NCBI GenBank assembly: GCA_963774405.1
Contig: CAVZEV010000006.1
Coordinates: forward strand, 1 to 43,667
Length of the DNA stretch: 43,667 nt
Reading direction: 5' to 3'
Source of the DNA: VRUE01 sp963774405
Lineage (GTDB): Bacteria > Actinomycetota > Thermoleophilia > Solirubrobacterales > 70-9
Shown here: piece after piece, positions 34,685 to 43,667 of the stretch
Numbering within the stretch: the stretch's first letter is position 1
How the letters are laid out: each line of letters starts with the position of its first letter
Program-made: the position numbers and the translations under genes
Notes under the pieces: generated by a model
Told to the model about the DNA's origin: nothing
Seen by the model: the letters and a program-made list of their open reading frames with translations, nothing else
The model's database searches: none

Positions 34685-34964
34685 GAGTCAAACACGATGG
34701 CACTCGATCCGGCGGCGACAACTCGATCGCTCTGACCTGCGCGGCAGTGCCGTGGTTCAAATACGGTCTGGCCCGTGTCACGCTCGCACTTGAGACAGCG
34801 CTGGAAGGAAGGGTCCGGTTGGCCTCCGGGGGGAATGTCGCGAAGCGGCGGAAAGGCATTCCGGTGGCTGCGCGGCGTCAGCCGCGCTCCAGCATCGTCG
34901 CTAAGCGCGGAGCGACATCTATTCACGTGGAGGCCGACCGGACCCCTCCTCTGGGAGGCCTCGC
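34685..34964. other. Intergenic region upstream of the unknown gene; possible relic ORF with CxxC
   Basis: About 280 bp with no well-supported gene. On the minus strand one frame reads PSFQRCLKCERDTGQTVFEP then RHCRAG and ends with a TGA that overlaps the ATG of the unknown gene (ATGA). This CxxC...HC pattern could be a zinc finger, but no ATG, GTG or TTG with a ribosome site starts it. An imperfect GAGGCC/GGCCTC inverted repeat lies just before the M20 peptidase gene. Confidence 0.3.
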
Positions 34965-36056
34965 ATGACCGATGAGCTGATTGGGCTCGCCTCGCGGCTG
35001 GTGGGGTACGAGACATCCTCGGCGGAGGGGGTGCTCGAGTGCGCCGGGTTCATCGAAGGCTGGCTGGACTCGCGCGGGATCCAGGTCGAGAGCGATGAGG
35101 TGCGGGGGCTGCCGGTGCTGAAGGCCGAAGTCGGGCCTGAGGACGCGCCGACGGTGGTGCTGCACGGGCACATCGACGTGGTGCCGGCACAGGCGGGGCA
35201 GTTCGAGCCGCGGGTCGAGGGGGACCGGCTCTACGGGCGCGGTGCCTATGACATGAAGGGCGGCCTGGCGGCGATGCTGCTGGTCACGGCGGCGATGCGC
35301 GATCAGGACGGCATCCGGGTTCGGTTGGGGATCGTCGGCGACGAGGAGTCCGAGGAGGAAGTCGAACGGGGCTCCGATCACCTGGTCGACAGCGGCTTCC
35401 TGGGCGACTTCGCGATCACGGGCGAGCCGACCGACCTGCACATCGGGGTCGAGGCCAAGGGGGTGCTGGCGCTGCGGGTGACGGTCGAGGGGACGGCCGC
35501 CCACGGAGCGACGCCCTGGCTGGGCGAAAACGCGGTTTTGAGGGCGATCGACGTTTTCCGCAGTATCGAGTCGCTACCGTTCGCACGGCACTCCTCGGAG
35601 CTCTTCGATCGCCCCTCGATCAACCTCGGTCGGATCCTGGGCGGCGACGCGCTCAACAAGGTGCCCGACCGATGCGCCATCGACGTCGACATCCGCTACC
35701 TGCCCGATCAGGACCCCGCCGCGCTGCTGGAGCAGGTGGAGGGGATCGGGGCGGCCGAGGTCGAGCAGCTCTTCACCCGCCCGCCGGCGGTCGTCGACCG
35801 CGAGCTGCCCTATGTCCTCGCCCTGCGCGAGGCGGCGCGGACGCACCACGACGGCGAGCCGATGAGCGTCGGGCGCGACGGCGCCTCCGATGCGGTCTCC
35901 TTCCTGCGGGTCGGCGTGCCGGCGGTCGAGTTCGGCCCGGGCGGGGAAGGTCATCACGGCCCGGCGGAGTGGGTCTCGGTCTCCTCGCTGCACACCTACC
36001 GCCAGACCCTGGACACCTTCCTGCGCTCGCTTCCCGCATATCTTGGCGCCGATTGA
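34965..36056 (+). CDS. M20-family metallopeptidase (ArgE/DapE/CPG2 type)
   Basis: 363 residues from ATG 34965, with GGGAGG 6 nt upstream. Two-zinc amidohydrolase: VVLHGHIDVVPA (His and Asp ligands), YGRGAYDMKGGLAAML, GDEESEEEV (catalytic Glu), FAITGEPTDLHIG, a dimerisation domain (about 165-275), and a late His in GEGHHGPAEWVS. Substrate could be acetylornithine, succinyl-diaminopimelate or a peptide; no biosynthetic neighbours decide. The LCP gene follows 6 bp later. Confidence 0.88.
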   Translation: MTDELIGLASRLVGYETSSAEGVLECAGFIEGWLDSRGIQVESDEVRGLPVLKAEVGPEDAPTVVLHGHIDVVPAQAGQFEPRVEGDRLYGRGAYDMKGGLAAMLLVTAAMRDQDGIRVRLGIVGDEESEEEVERGSDHLVDSGFLGDFAITGEPTDLHIGVEAKGVLALRVTVEGTAAHGATPWLGENAVLRAIDVFRSIESLPFARHSSELFDRPSINLGRILGGDALNKVPDRCAIDVDIRYLPDQDPAALLEQVEGIGAAEVEQLFTRPPAVVDRELPYVLALREAARTHHDGEPMSVGRDGASDAVSFLRVGVPAVEFGPGGEGHHGPAEWVSVSSLHTYRQTLDTFLRSLPAYLGAD

Positions 36057-36062
36057 GCAACC

Positions 36063-37687
36063 GTGGCTGAGTCCGGTCTGAGCAAGCCGCCGCCCTCGGG
36101 CGACCACGAGCCGGCGCCGAAGCCGAAGCGCTACTGGTGGCGCTTCAGCCTCGGCTCGGTGATCATCGTGATCGCGGTCGCCGCGGCGACCTCGGCCAGC
36201 ATCCTTCTCTACATCGGCAGCATCGCCACGGCGCTCTCGCACCACAACATCTACAACGCCAAACTGCACCGCTACCTCTCCAAGGTCAACGGCGGCGAGC
36301 CCGAGAACATCCTCATCCTCGGCTCCGACAAGCGCGCCAACCTGGCCGAAGACCCGGGCCGCTCCGACACGACGATCCTGCTGCGCCTCGACCCCGACCG
36401 CAACGCGATCGCGGTGATGTCGATCCCGCGCGACCTCAAGGTAGAAATCCCCGGCTTCGGGACGGAAAAGTTCAACGCCGCCTACACCGACGGCGGGCCG
36501 AAGCTGACCCTGCAGGTGGTCAAGGAACTGACCGGCCTGCAGATCAACCACGTCGTCAACGTCGACTTCCTCGGCTTCGTCCGCGCCGTCGACGCGATCG
36601 GCTGCGTCTACACCGACATCGACCGTCGCTACTACCACTCCAACCTCGGCGTGCCGCCCTCCGAACAGTATTCGGAAATCAACATCAAGCCTGGCTACCA
36701 GCTGCTCTGCGGCAAGAAGGCGCTGGAGTACGTGCGCTACCGGCACACCGACACCGACATCGTCCGCTCGGCCCGCCAGCAGGACTTCCTCAGCTCGGCG
36801 CGGGAGCGGGTGCCGATCTCGAAGCTGGTGCTCGGCCAGAACGACCTGGTCGACATCTTCACCAAGTACACGACCTCCGACATCAGCGACACGGAGACGA
36901 TGCTGCAGGTGCTGAAGCTCTTCGTCGCCTCGCGCAACGCGGCGATCAACGAGGTCCACTTCCCGGCCGAACTGGGGCCGAGCTATGTCTATGCCTCTTC
37001 GGAAGCGATCCACGAAGCCGTCGACAAGTTCCTCGGCATCGAAGCGAGCGGCGGCCCGCTGCGGGGAACTCGACGAAGGCCGCAACGAACGCGCCGGCGG
37101 CAAGTCAGGCAAGAAGAAGCACAAGCGACGCAAGCGGCCGAAGCCGCACATCGCGGCGCCGAAGCCGCCCGGGAGCGACGGCCTTGTGCCGAACCGCGAA
37201 GCGGGCGAAGCAGAGGCGAAAGGCGTCACCCGCAAGGTCAGCGCCGGCTTTCCCGTTTTCTACCCGACGAGGCTTCCCTCGGGCGCCTACTTCGTCGAAA
37301 CCGATCCCTATGAACACGTCCAGGACCCACGCGTCTACCACCTGCGCGACACCGACGAAAAGCGCCACGGCGCCTACCGCATGGTGGTCGAGTGGCCGCT
37401 GCCCGACGGGCACCCACTACTTTGGCCTGCAGGGGATCCAGGGCTGGTCGGACCCGCCGATCCTCGACAGTCCGAGCCTGACCAAGACGATCAATGGACG
37501 GGAATACGACATCTACGTCGACGGCGGCCGGATCTCGCTGGTCGCCTGGCATCGTGGCAACAACTCCTACTGGGTCGCCAACGACCTGCTGAACACCTTG
37601 AGCAACGATCAGATGATGGGGATCGCCCGTTCGGCCGACGTGAAGGTCCCCAACCCAAAGCGCAGAAGGGGGCAAGCGAAGCGATGA
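36063..37687 (+). CDS. LytR-CpsA-Psr (LCP) protein with extra C-terminal domain, two frameshifts
   Basis: From GTG 36063. One transmembrane helix (about 30-55), then the LCP domain that ligates lipid-linked glycans to peptidoglycan: NILILGSDKRA, GRSDTTILLRLDPDR, AVMSIPRDLKVEIPG, YVRYRHTDTDIVRSARQQDF. After about residue 330 comes a Lys/Arg-rich linker (GKKKHKRRKRPK) and a further domain of about 150 residues with YPTRLPSGAYFVET, YHLRDTD, THYFGLQGIQGWSDPP and LVAWHRGNNSYWVANDLL. An extra G near 37063-37066 and another near 37405 must be removed to read it through. The stop overlaps ugd (ATGA). Confidence 0.82.
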
Positions 37688-38997
37688 GTGCAGAGAGAGA
37701 GCCGATCGGGGTGATCGGGGTCGGCTGGGTCGGCCTCGTCACCGCTGCCTGCTTCGCCGAGGTCGGCCACCGGGTGATCGCCCGCGACATCCTGCCCGAG
37801 AAGGTCGACTCGCTCTCGCGCGGCGAGATCACGATCCACGAGCCGGGCCTCGGCGAGCTGCTCAAGCGCAACGCCGAGCGGCTCACATTCACGACCGACA
37901 TGGGCGAGCTGCTCGAGGGCGCCAAACTGCTCTTCGTCTGCGTCGACACGCCGCCGACGCGCTCCGGGGACGCTGACCTCTCGCGGGTGCGCTCCGTGGT
38001 CGAGGAGCTGCCGGCCGACAGCGACCACGTGCTGGTGATGAAGAGCACGGTCCCCGCCGGCACCGGCAACTCGATCCGCCGCGACCGCCCCGGCCTCGCC
38101 TACGTCTCCTGCCCCGAGTTCCTCAAGGAGGGCTCGGCGGTCGAGGACTTCCTTCACCCGGATCGCGTTGTCGTCGGCGCCGATGCAGGCGATGAGGCCG
38201 CCGGCGACGCCGTCGCCCGTCTGTATGAGCCGCTCGGCGGCGAGCTGGTCCGCACCGACGTCGCCAGCGCCGAGATGATCAAGCTCGCCTCCAACGCCTT
38301 CCTCGCCACCAAGATCTCCTTCGTCAACGAGATCGCCAACGTCTGCGAGGAGGTCGGCGCCGACGTCGCCGAGGTCTCCCGCGGGATGGGCCTTGATCAG
38401 CGCATCGGCCCGGCCTTCCTGCGCGCGGGGATCGGCTACGGGGGTTCCTGCTTTCCCAAGGACGTCAGCGCGCTGAAGATGCTGGCCGGCAACAGCGGCT
38501 ACCACTTCCAGCTGCTGGGATCGGTGATCGAGGTCAACGAGCTGCAGAAGCGCCGCGTCGTGCAGAAGCTGCAGAAGCACCTCGGCTCGCTGGTCGGCAA
38601 GCGGGTGGCGCTGCTTGGCCTCGCCTTCAAGCCGCATACGGACGACATGCGCGAGGCCTCGAGCCTGGTGCTCGCCGCCCGCCTCGAAGGCGAGGGCGCC
38701 GAGGTGGTCGCCTACGACCCGGTCGCCGGCGGGGTCGCCCGCGAGCTCTTCGACGGGGTCGAGTTCCGCGACTCGGCCCTGGAGACGCTGGAGGGCGTCG
38801 ACGCCGCGATCCTGGTCACCGAGTGGCCGGAGTTCGCCGAGCTCGATTGGGCCGCCGCCGCGGAGGCGATGGCCCGCCCACTGCTGATCGACGGTCGCAA
38901 CTTCCTCGACGCCGATCTGCTCAAGAACGCCGGCTTCGAGTACGAGGGCATCGGCCGCGCGGTTGACGATTCCGTCCCCGCGGGTACTGCCGAGTAG
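37684..38997 (+). CDS. ugd: UDP-glucose 6-dehydrogenase
   Basis: 437 residues. Oxidises UDP-glucose to UDP-glucuronate with two NAD+. N-terminal Rossmann IGVIGVGWVGLVTAACFAE, central FCVDTPP-like VCVDTPPTRSGDADLS, KLASNAFLATKISFVNEIAN, and the catalytic Cys256 in GYGGSCFPKD; the C-terminal domain has LGLAFKPHTDDMREASS. The GDP-mannose dehydrogenase sister group cannot be fully excluded. It supplies uronic acid sugars to the surface polymers handled by the neighbouring genes. Confidence 0.92.
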   Translation: MSAEREPIGVIGVGWVGLVTAACFAEVGHRVIARDILPEKVDSLSRGEITIHEPGLGELLKRNAERLTFTTDMGELLEGAKLLFVCVDTPPTRSGDADLSRVRSVVEELPADSDHVLVMKSTVPAGTGNSIRRDRPGLAYVSCPEFLKEGSAVEDFLHPDRVVVGADAGDEAAGDAVARLYEPLGGELVRTDVASAEMIKLASNAFLATKISFVNEIANVCEEVGADVAEVSRGMGLDQRIGPAFLRAGIGYGGSCFPKDVSALKMLAGNSGYHFQLLGSVIEVNELQKRRVVQKLQKHLGSLVGKRVALLGLAFKPHTDDMREASSLVLAARLEGEGAEVVAYDPVAGGVARELFDGVEFRDSALETLEGVDAAILVTEWPEFAELDWAAAAEAMARPLLIDGRNFLDADLLKNAGFEYEGIGRAVDDSVPAGTAE

Positions 38998-39980
38998 TGC
39001 AGGCCATTGTCCTTGTAGGGGGCGAGGGGACGCGGCTGCGGCCGCTTACCGAGACCGTCCCCAAGCCGGCCCTGACCCTGGTCGACCGGCCCTTCCTCGC
39101 CTACATGATCGAGTGGCTGGCCGGGCACGGTGTCGATGAGGTGGTGCTCGCCTGCGGCTTCCTGCCCGACGTCCTGCGCGAGGCACTGGCCGGCGAGGAG
39201 GAGCGGGCCGGGGTCTCGATCTCCTACGTGGTCGAGCCCGAGCGGCGCGGCACGGCGGGTGCGATCCGCTTCGCCGCCGATCAGCTCGGCGACCGCCTCG
39301 AGGACCGCTTCCTCGCCCTCAACGGCGACGTGCTCACCGATCTCGACCTGAGCGCCCTGCTGCGCGCCCACGAGCAGCGCGGGGCGAGCGCGACGCTGGG
39401 CCTGCACCCGGTCGAGGACTCCTCCGCGTACGGCCTCGTCCACAGTGGCCCCGAGGGCGCCGTGCTCGCCTTCCTCGAGAAGACCGGAGAGGCGGTGCCG
39501 GGTGAGGTCAACGCCGGGATGTACGTGCTGGAGCGCTCGGTGCTGGAGCTGATCCCAGCGGGCGAGGAGGTCTCGATCGAGCGCGACGTCTTCCCGCGGC
39601 TGGTCGGCGCGGGCCTGCACGGGCTGCGGCTCGACGGCTACTGGATGGACATCGGCACGCCCGAGCGCTACCTGCAGGCGAGCTGGGACATTCTCGAGCA
39701 ACGGGTGGACACGCGCGTGCAGCCGACCGCGCCCGGGATGCACCTCGGCGCCGAGGTCGAGATCGCCGCCGGCGCCACGGTCGGGCCGCGGGCCGTGCTC
39801 GGCGCCGGCTGCCGGGTCGGCGCCGGGGCCGAGGTGCGCGACTCGGTCCTGCTCGATCGCTGCCGGGTGGGGGAGGGGGCGCGGGTCAGCGGCTCGATCC
39901 TCTCCGCCGGGGTCGAGGTCGAGGCCGGCGCGATTTTGGAGGACGGCGTCGCCGGGCAGGATGAAAGAGTGCCGAGCTGA
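38997..39980 (+). CDS. Sugar-1-phosphate nucleotidyltransferase, first copy
   Basis: 327 residues from GTG 38997, overlapping the ugd stop. Makes NDP-sugar from NTP and sugar-1-phosphate. Signature VLVGGEGTRLRPLTETVPKP at the N-terminus, FLALNGDVLTDLDL (metal Asp), GYWMDIGTPERYLQAS. The C-terminal 90 residues are Gly/Ala/Val hexapeptide repeats of a left-handed beta-helix. Sequence type resembles mannose-1-P guanylyltransferase or glucose-1-P thymidylyltransferase. Its last base overlaps the isomerase ATG region. Confidence 0.85.
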   Translation: MQAIVLVGGEGTRLRPLTETVPKPALTLVDRPFLAYMIEWLAGHGVDEVVLACGFLPDVLREALAGEEERAGVSISYVVEPERRGTAGAIRFAADQLGDRLEDRFLALNGDVLTDLDLSALLRAHEQRGASATLGLHPVEDSSAYGLVHSGPEGAVLAFLEKTGEAVPGEVNAGMYVLERSVLELIPAGEEVSIERDVFPRLVGAGLHGLRLDGYWMDIGTPERYLQASWDILEQRVDTRVQPTAPGMHLGAEVEIAAGATVGPRAVLGAGCRVGAGAEVRDSVLLDRCRVGEGARVSGSILSAGVEVEAGAILEDGVAGQDERVPS

Positions 39981-40945
39981 TGCTGGACGACGTTCTCGCC
40001 ATCCCCGATCACCTGCGCGACGCCCTCTGGCGGGTCGAATCGGCGCGCCTGGAGCTGAGCGAGGCCGCCGGCCTGTTCGTCTGCGGCATGGGCGGCTCGG
40101 CGATCGGCGGCGACCTCGCCGCTGCCGCCCTCGGCGACCGCCTCACCCGGCCGCTGCTGACCGTGCGCGGCTACGGGCTGCCGAGCTGGGCGACGCCCGA
40201 GTGGGCCGTGCTCTGCTCCAGCTACTCGGGCGACACCGAGGAGACGCTCGCCTGCTTTGAGGCCGCCGAGGCGCTGGGCGCGGGGCGCCTCGTCGCCAGT
40301 ACCGGTGGCGCGCTGGTCGACGGCGCGCGCGAGGCCGGTGTGCCCGTGATCGGCCTGCCGGGGATCCTTCCCGCGCCCCGCACAGCCGTCGCTTACATGC
40401 TGGTCGTCGCGGCCGAGGTGGCGGCGCTCGTCGGCGTCGCGCCCCGGGTCCACACCGAGATCGACGCCGCAGCCGGCTTCCTCGCGACGCAGATCGGCCA
40501 CCTTCAAGAGCGCGCGCGAGAGATTTCCGCTCGGATCGGCAAGAGCGTCCCGGTCGTCGTCGGCGCCGACCTGACCGGCCCGGTCGCGAGGCGCTGGAAG
40601 ACCCAGATCAACGAGAACGCGAAGCAACCGGTCTTCTTCTCCGAGCTACCGGAGGCCAACCACAACGAGATCTGCGGCTGGCAGGGCGATGCCTTCTCCG
40701 CTGTCCTGCTTGAGGATTCCGATCAGCATCCACGCGAGCGACGTCGCTTCGAGCTGACCGCGGAGCAGATCAGAGCGGGCGGTGCCGAAGCGATACGGGT
40801 CGAAACGGACGGGGAGACCCGAGTTGCCCGCCTGCTCTGGGGGGTCATGCTCGGGGACCTGGTCTCATTGGAGCTGGCGAAGCAGTCGGATGTTGACCCG
40901 CTGCCGGTCGAGGCGATCGAGCACCTCAAGGTGGCGCTCGGATGA
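39980..40945 (+). CDS. Bifunctional phosphoglucose/phosphomannose isomerase, SIS domains
   Basis: 321 residues. Interconverts fructose-6-P with glucose-6-P or mannose-6-P. Two SIS domains: LFVCGMGGSAIGGDLAAAAL near residue 30, then SSYSGDTEETL, and the active-site block TQINENAKQPVFFSELPEAN with HNE in the second domain. Short length and the GMGGSAIGGD start mark the archaeal/actinobacterial bifunctional type, not Pgi. Placed between two nucleotidyltransferases, it links central sugar phosphate to GDP-mannose or similar. Confidence 0.88.
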   Translation: MLDDVLAIPDHLRDALWRVESARLELSEAAGLFVCGMGGSAIGGDLAAAALGDRLTRPLLTVRGYGLPSWATPEWAVLCSSYSGDTEETLACFEAAEALGAGRLVASTGGALVDGAREAGVPVIGLPGILPAPRTAVAYMLVVAAEVAALVGVAPRVHTEIDAAAGFLATQIGHLQERAREISARIGKSVPVVVGADLTGPVARRWKTQINENAKQPVFFSELPEANHNEICGWQGDAFSAVLLEDSDQHPRERRRFELTAEQIRAGGAEAIRVETDGETRVARLLWGVMLGDLVSLELAKQSDVDPLPVEAIEHLKVALG

Positions 40946-41952
40946 GGGCGATGGTCCTGGCCGCCGGCCTCGGCACGCGGCTGCGGCCGATCACCTACGC
41001 GGTGCCCAAGCCGATGGTGCCGGTGCTGAACCGGCCGGTGATGGAGCACAGCGTGCGCCTGCTCGCCCGCCACGGCTTCAGCGAGGCGATCGCCAACCTG
41101 CACTGGTTCCCCGAGACGATCGAGGACCACTTCGGCGACGGCTCGAAGTTCGGCATCGAGCTCTCCTACAGCCACGAGGAGCAGCTGCTGGGGACGGCGG
41201 GCGGCGTGCGCAACGTCGCCGAGTACCTCGGCGACTCCTTTCTCGTTGTCGCCGGCGATGCGCTCACCGACCTCGATTTCGCCGCGATGCGCGAGTTCCA
41301 CGAGTCCCACGACGGGCTCGTCACCCTGGCGACCAAGCGGGTGGCGAACACCGACGAGTACGGCGTCGTGATCGCCGGCGAGGACGGCCGCATCCAGGGC
41401 TTCCAGGAGAAGCCCGACCCGAGCGAAGCGCTCTCCGACCTGGCCAATACCTGCATCTACATGTTCCGCCGCGAGATCTTCGACTACTTCCCCGAGCCCG
41501 GCACCAGCAAGGCGGCCGGTGCCGAGGACCCGCCGGGCTTCACCGATTGGGCGATGGACGTCTTCCCGGCGTTGCTGGAGAACGACGTCCCGTTCTACTC
41601 GCATGAGATCGAGGCCTACTGGAACGACATCGGCAACCTCGCCGAGCTGCGCGAAAGCAACCTCGACGCCCTCAACGGCGCGGTGGAGATCGAGACCGAC
41701 GTGCCCGAGGTGGGCGAGGGCATCCGCTCGGCCAGCCCGCTCGACGGGGTCGAGGTCGAGGGCCCGGCCCTGATCGGCTCGGGCGTGCGGCTCGGTGCCG
41801 GCGCCCGCATCCAGGGCCCGGCGATCCTCGGCGACGGCTGCGAGATCGGGCCCGGCGCCTGGGTGCGCGACTCGATCCTGCTCGCCGGCACCGAGTTGCC
41901 GGCCGAGGGCATGCTGGTCGGCGCGATCGCCGGCCGCGTCGCCAAGCCGTGA
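40942..41952 (+). CDS. Sugar-1-phosphate nucleotidyltransferase, second copy
   Basis: 336 residues, ATG overlapping the isomerase stop. VLAAGLGTRLRPITYAVPKP signature, FLVVAGDALTDLDFAAM, EKPDPSEALSDLANTCIYMF, and EAYWNDIGNLAELRESN. A beta-helix C-terminus with GSGVRLGAGARIQGPAIL follows. It differs clearly from the first copy, so the two likely make different NDP-sugars (for example GDP-mannose and a glucose nucleotide). Confidence 0.86.
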   Translation: MRAMVLAAGLGTRLRPITYAVPKPMVPVLNRPVMEHSVRLLARHGFSEAIANLHWFPETIEDHFGDGSKFGIELSYSHEEQLLGTAGGVRNVAEYLGDSFLVVAGDALTDLDFAAMREFHESHDGLVTLATKRVANTDEYGVVIAGEDGRIQGFQEKPDPSEALSDLANTCIYMFRREIFDYFPEPGTSKAAGAEDPPGFTDWAMDVFPALLENDVPFYSHEIEAYWNDIGNLAELRESNLDALNGAVEIETDVPEVGEGIRSASPLDGVEVEGPALIGSGVRLGAGARIQGPAILGDGCEIGPGAWVRDSILLAGTELPAEGMLVGAIAGRVAKP

Positions 41953-42008
41953 CGCTTTCCTGACACTCTGCGCACCACACGCGCGTCGAGGCCCCGCACG
42001 ATCTGGCC

Positions 42009-42631
42009 GTGCCTCGCCGCCCGCCTTCCTCTCCGAGCTGATCCCGGCGCTCTGCGCGGCCTGCGGGCGCGGTTGTCGCTCCGGCGCGGTGCTCTGCACC
42101 CGCTGCACCCGCCGCCTCGCCGAGGCGCAGCCGCTCACCGGTCGCGGCGCCCCCGGACTCGACCGGGCCTGGTCCTCGGCCGCGCACGAGGGCGTCGCCC
42201 GTGACCTGGTCAGCGCCCTCAAGTTCCGCCGCCTGCTCCCCGTCGCCGGGCTGATCGCCGAGCGGATCGAGTGGCTGGCGCCGGCAAGCCTGCTCAGCGG
42301 CGTGATCGTGCCGGTGCCGAGCAGCCGCCTGCGCCGGCTCGGCCGCGGCTTCGACCCGGCCGCCGAGATCGCCGCGGCGCTGGCGCTGCGCACCGCCATG
42401 CCGTTGCGCCCGGTCCTCTCGCGCGGCGACCTGGGCCGGCAGCTGGGCGGGCGCCGCGCCGAGCGGATCGGCAGGCCACCCCATGTCCGCCTGCGCGGCG
42501 AGGCCCCACGCAGCGTGCTCCTGGTCGACGACGTGCTGACCACCGGCGCCACGCTCGCCGCCTGCGCCCGGGCGCTGCGTGGCGGCGGTTCGATCCGGGT
42601 AGCTGCAATCACCTTCACCCGACGTCCGTAA
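42009..42631 (+). CDS. ComF-type phosphoribosyltransferase, start uncertain
   Basis: About 205 residues. N-terminal zinc site CAACGRGC...CTRC, then FRRLLPVAGLIAERI, VIVPVPSSRLRRLGRGFDPA and the PRPP motif VLLVDDVLTTGATLAACA. ComF helps DNA uptake in competent species; elsewhere its job is unknown. The conserved frame (from about 42022) has no good start codon after the preceding stop. The GTG at 42009 would fit if one base were missing just after it, so another small consensus error is possible here. Confidence 0.75.
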
Positions 42632-42696
42632 AAAGCCACCTTTACGAGGCGGGTGCGGGGGCGTAAGCATCGAGCGACCGACAGCCAAGGAGGAAG

Positions 42697-43044
42697 ATGC
42701 GGATCGAGATACGTGGGCGCAACGTCGAGGTCACCGACGAGCTGCGAGGTCATGTGACAAAGCGATTTCGCCGGGTCGGCAGGCAGGTGTCGGAGTTGGC
42801 GACGCTCGACGTCGAGCTCTACGAAGAGCGCAACCCCTCGATCGAGGACGCCCACGTCGCCGAGGCGACGCTGCGGCTCAAGGGAGTGACCCTGCGCGCC
42901 CGCGAGGCCTCGCCGGAGATGGTCCACACGATCCACGAGCTTGCCGAGGACATTCGGCGTCAAGTGAAGAAGCACCGAGAGCTGCGACGCAAGCGGACGC
43001 GCACCCGCAAAGCGGTGGCGCGGATGCGCGGGCGTACTGCCTGA
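42697..43044 (+). CDS. hpf: Ribosome hibernation promoting factor, short form
   Basis: 115 residues, ATG 42697 with AAGGAGG 5 nt upstream. RIEIRGRNVEVTDELRGHVT opens the S30AE fold; the C-terminal half is a basic helix rich in Arg and Lys. It binds the decoding centre of idle ribosomes. The long-form C-terminal dimerisation domain found in many actinobacteria is absent. secA follows after the nested palindrome. Confidence 0.9.
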   Translation: MRIEIRGRNVEVTDELRGHVTKRFRRVGRQVSELATLDVELYEERNPSIEDAHVAEATLRLKGVTLRAREASPEMVHTIHELAEDIRRQVKKHRELRRKRTRTRKAVARMRGRTA

Positions 43045-43139
43045 GCCCGGAGCGGGGCGCCTCCCGCCCTGACAAATGCCGGTCTAATTAGACCGGCATT
43101 TTGAGTATCCGCCAGTTCGGGAGGCGCCCCGCTCCGGGC
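43045..43139. terminator. Nested double palindrome between hpf and secA
   Basis: Inner: 43074-43087 and 43088-43101 are a perfect 28-bp palindrome with no loop, ending in TTTT, a good terminator for hpf. Outer: 43045-43066 and 43118-43139 are perfect 22-bp GC-rich inverted arms that enclose it; the left arm starts right after the hpf stop. Total 95 nt. Confidence 0.75.
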
Positions 43140-43187
43140 CGCGGACAGGCGCCCGGCATACAGACGGCCCGGGTGCGTCAGGACAGC

Positions 43188-43193
43188 TACCCT
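43188..43193 (+). promoter_or_regulatory. -10 box of a probable leaderless secA transcript
   Basis: TACCCT ends 7 nt before ATG 43201; no ribosome site is seen. No clear -35 box. Confidence 0.35.
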
Positions 43194-43200
43194 CTGACGC

Positions 43201-43667
<467 letters not shown>

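Overview
The window is high-GC DNA with actinobacterial traits: GTG and TTG starts, stop/start overlaps such as ATGA and GTGA, several TANNNT boxes only 6-8 nt before start codons (leaderless mRNAs), and an ATP synthase alpha subunit with a long C-terminal tail. The block rpmE / prfA / prmC / tsaC ... wecA-like / small membrane protein / atpBEFHAGDC follows the order known from Mycobacterium tuberculosis (Rv1298-Rv1311). The mix of genes (PD40 propeller proteins, DUF1385, LCP protein with an extra C-terminal domain, SIS phosphohexose isomerase between two nucleotidyltransferases) suggests Thermoleophilia, probably Solirubrobacterales. That placement is inference. No rRNA, tRNA, CRISPR array or insertion sequence was seen.

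Layout. 54-2877 (-): a lipoprotein and a large polytopic membrane protein. 2981-6134 (+): two tandem exported beta-propeller proteins. 6163-11233 (+): a surface-glycan-type cluster (EamA-like transporter, DegT aminotransferase, NAD-dependent epimerase, MGDG-synthase-like glycosyltransferase, NodB deacetylase) whose first four genes are crossed by many one-base frameshifts. 11449-13905 (-): an alpha/beta hydrolase with an Asp nucleophile, then a membrane diguanylate cyclase. 13985-18288: translation block rpmE, DUF1385, prfA, prmC, tsaC, with a divergent SnoaL-like gene. 18338-20687: a GntR regulator and two MlaE/YrbE permeases with no MCE or ATPase partner. 20691-21123: a giant hairpin and a rearranged lysyl-oxidase relic. 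21182-25698: glyA, a membrane protein of unknown function, DUF354, a WecA-like transferase. 25805-32981: the F1Fo ATP synthase operon. 32982-34684: a 24-bp-arm inverted repeat and a convergent pair (DUF488 and a protein of unknown function) that looks acquired. 34965-42631: M20 peptidase, LCP protein, UDP-glucose dehydrogenase, sugar-1-P nucleotidyltransferases, SIS isomerase, ComF. 42697-43667: hpf, a nested palindrome, and the start of secA.

How the genes work together. The 36-42 kb genes supply activated sugars (Ugd, two nucleotidyltransferases, phosphohexose isomerase) and a ligase that attaches lipid-linked glycans (LCP). WecA-like and DUF354 proteins at 23.5-25.7 kb and the 6-11 kb cluster also fit surface glycan or glycolipid synthesis. 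The SnoaL-like gene and the GntR gene share near-identical promoters with the same palindromic operator, so they probably form one regulon.

Sequence quality. Single-base frameshifts in genes that should be essential (tsaC, secA) and a dense run at 5.7-9.6 kb suggest consensus indel errors, so 'pseudogene' labels here mean frame-broken as given, not necessarily dead in the organism.
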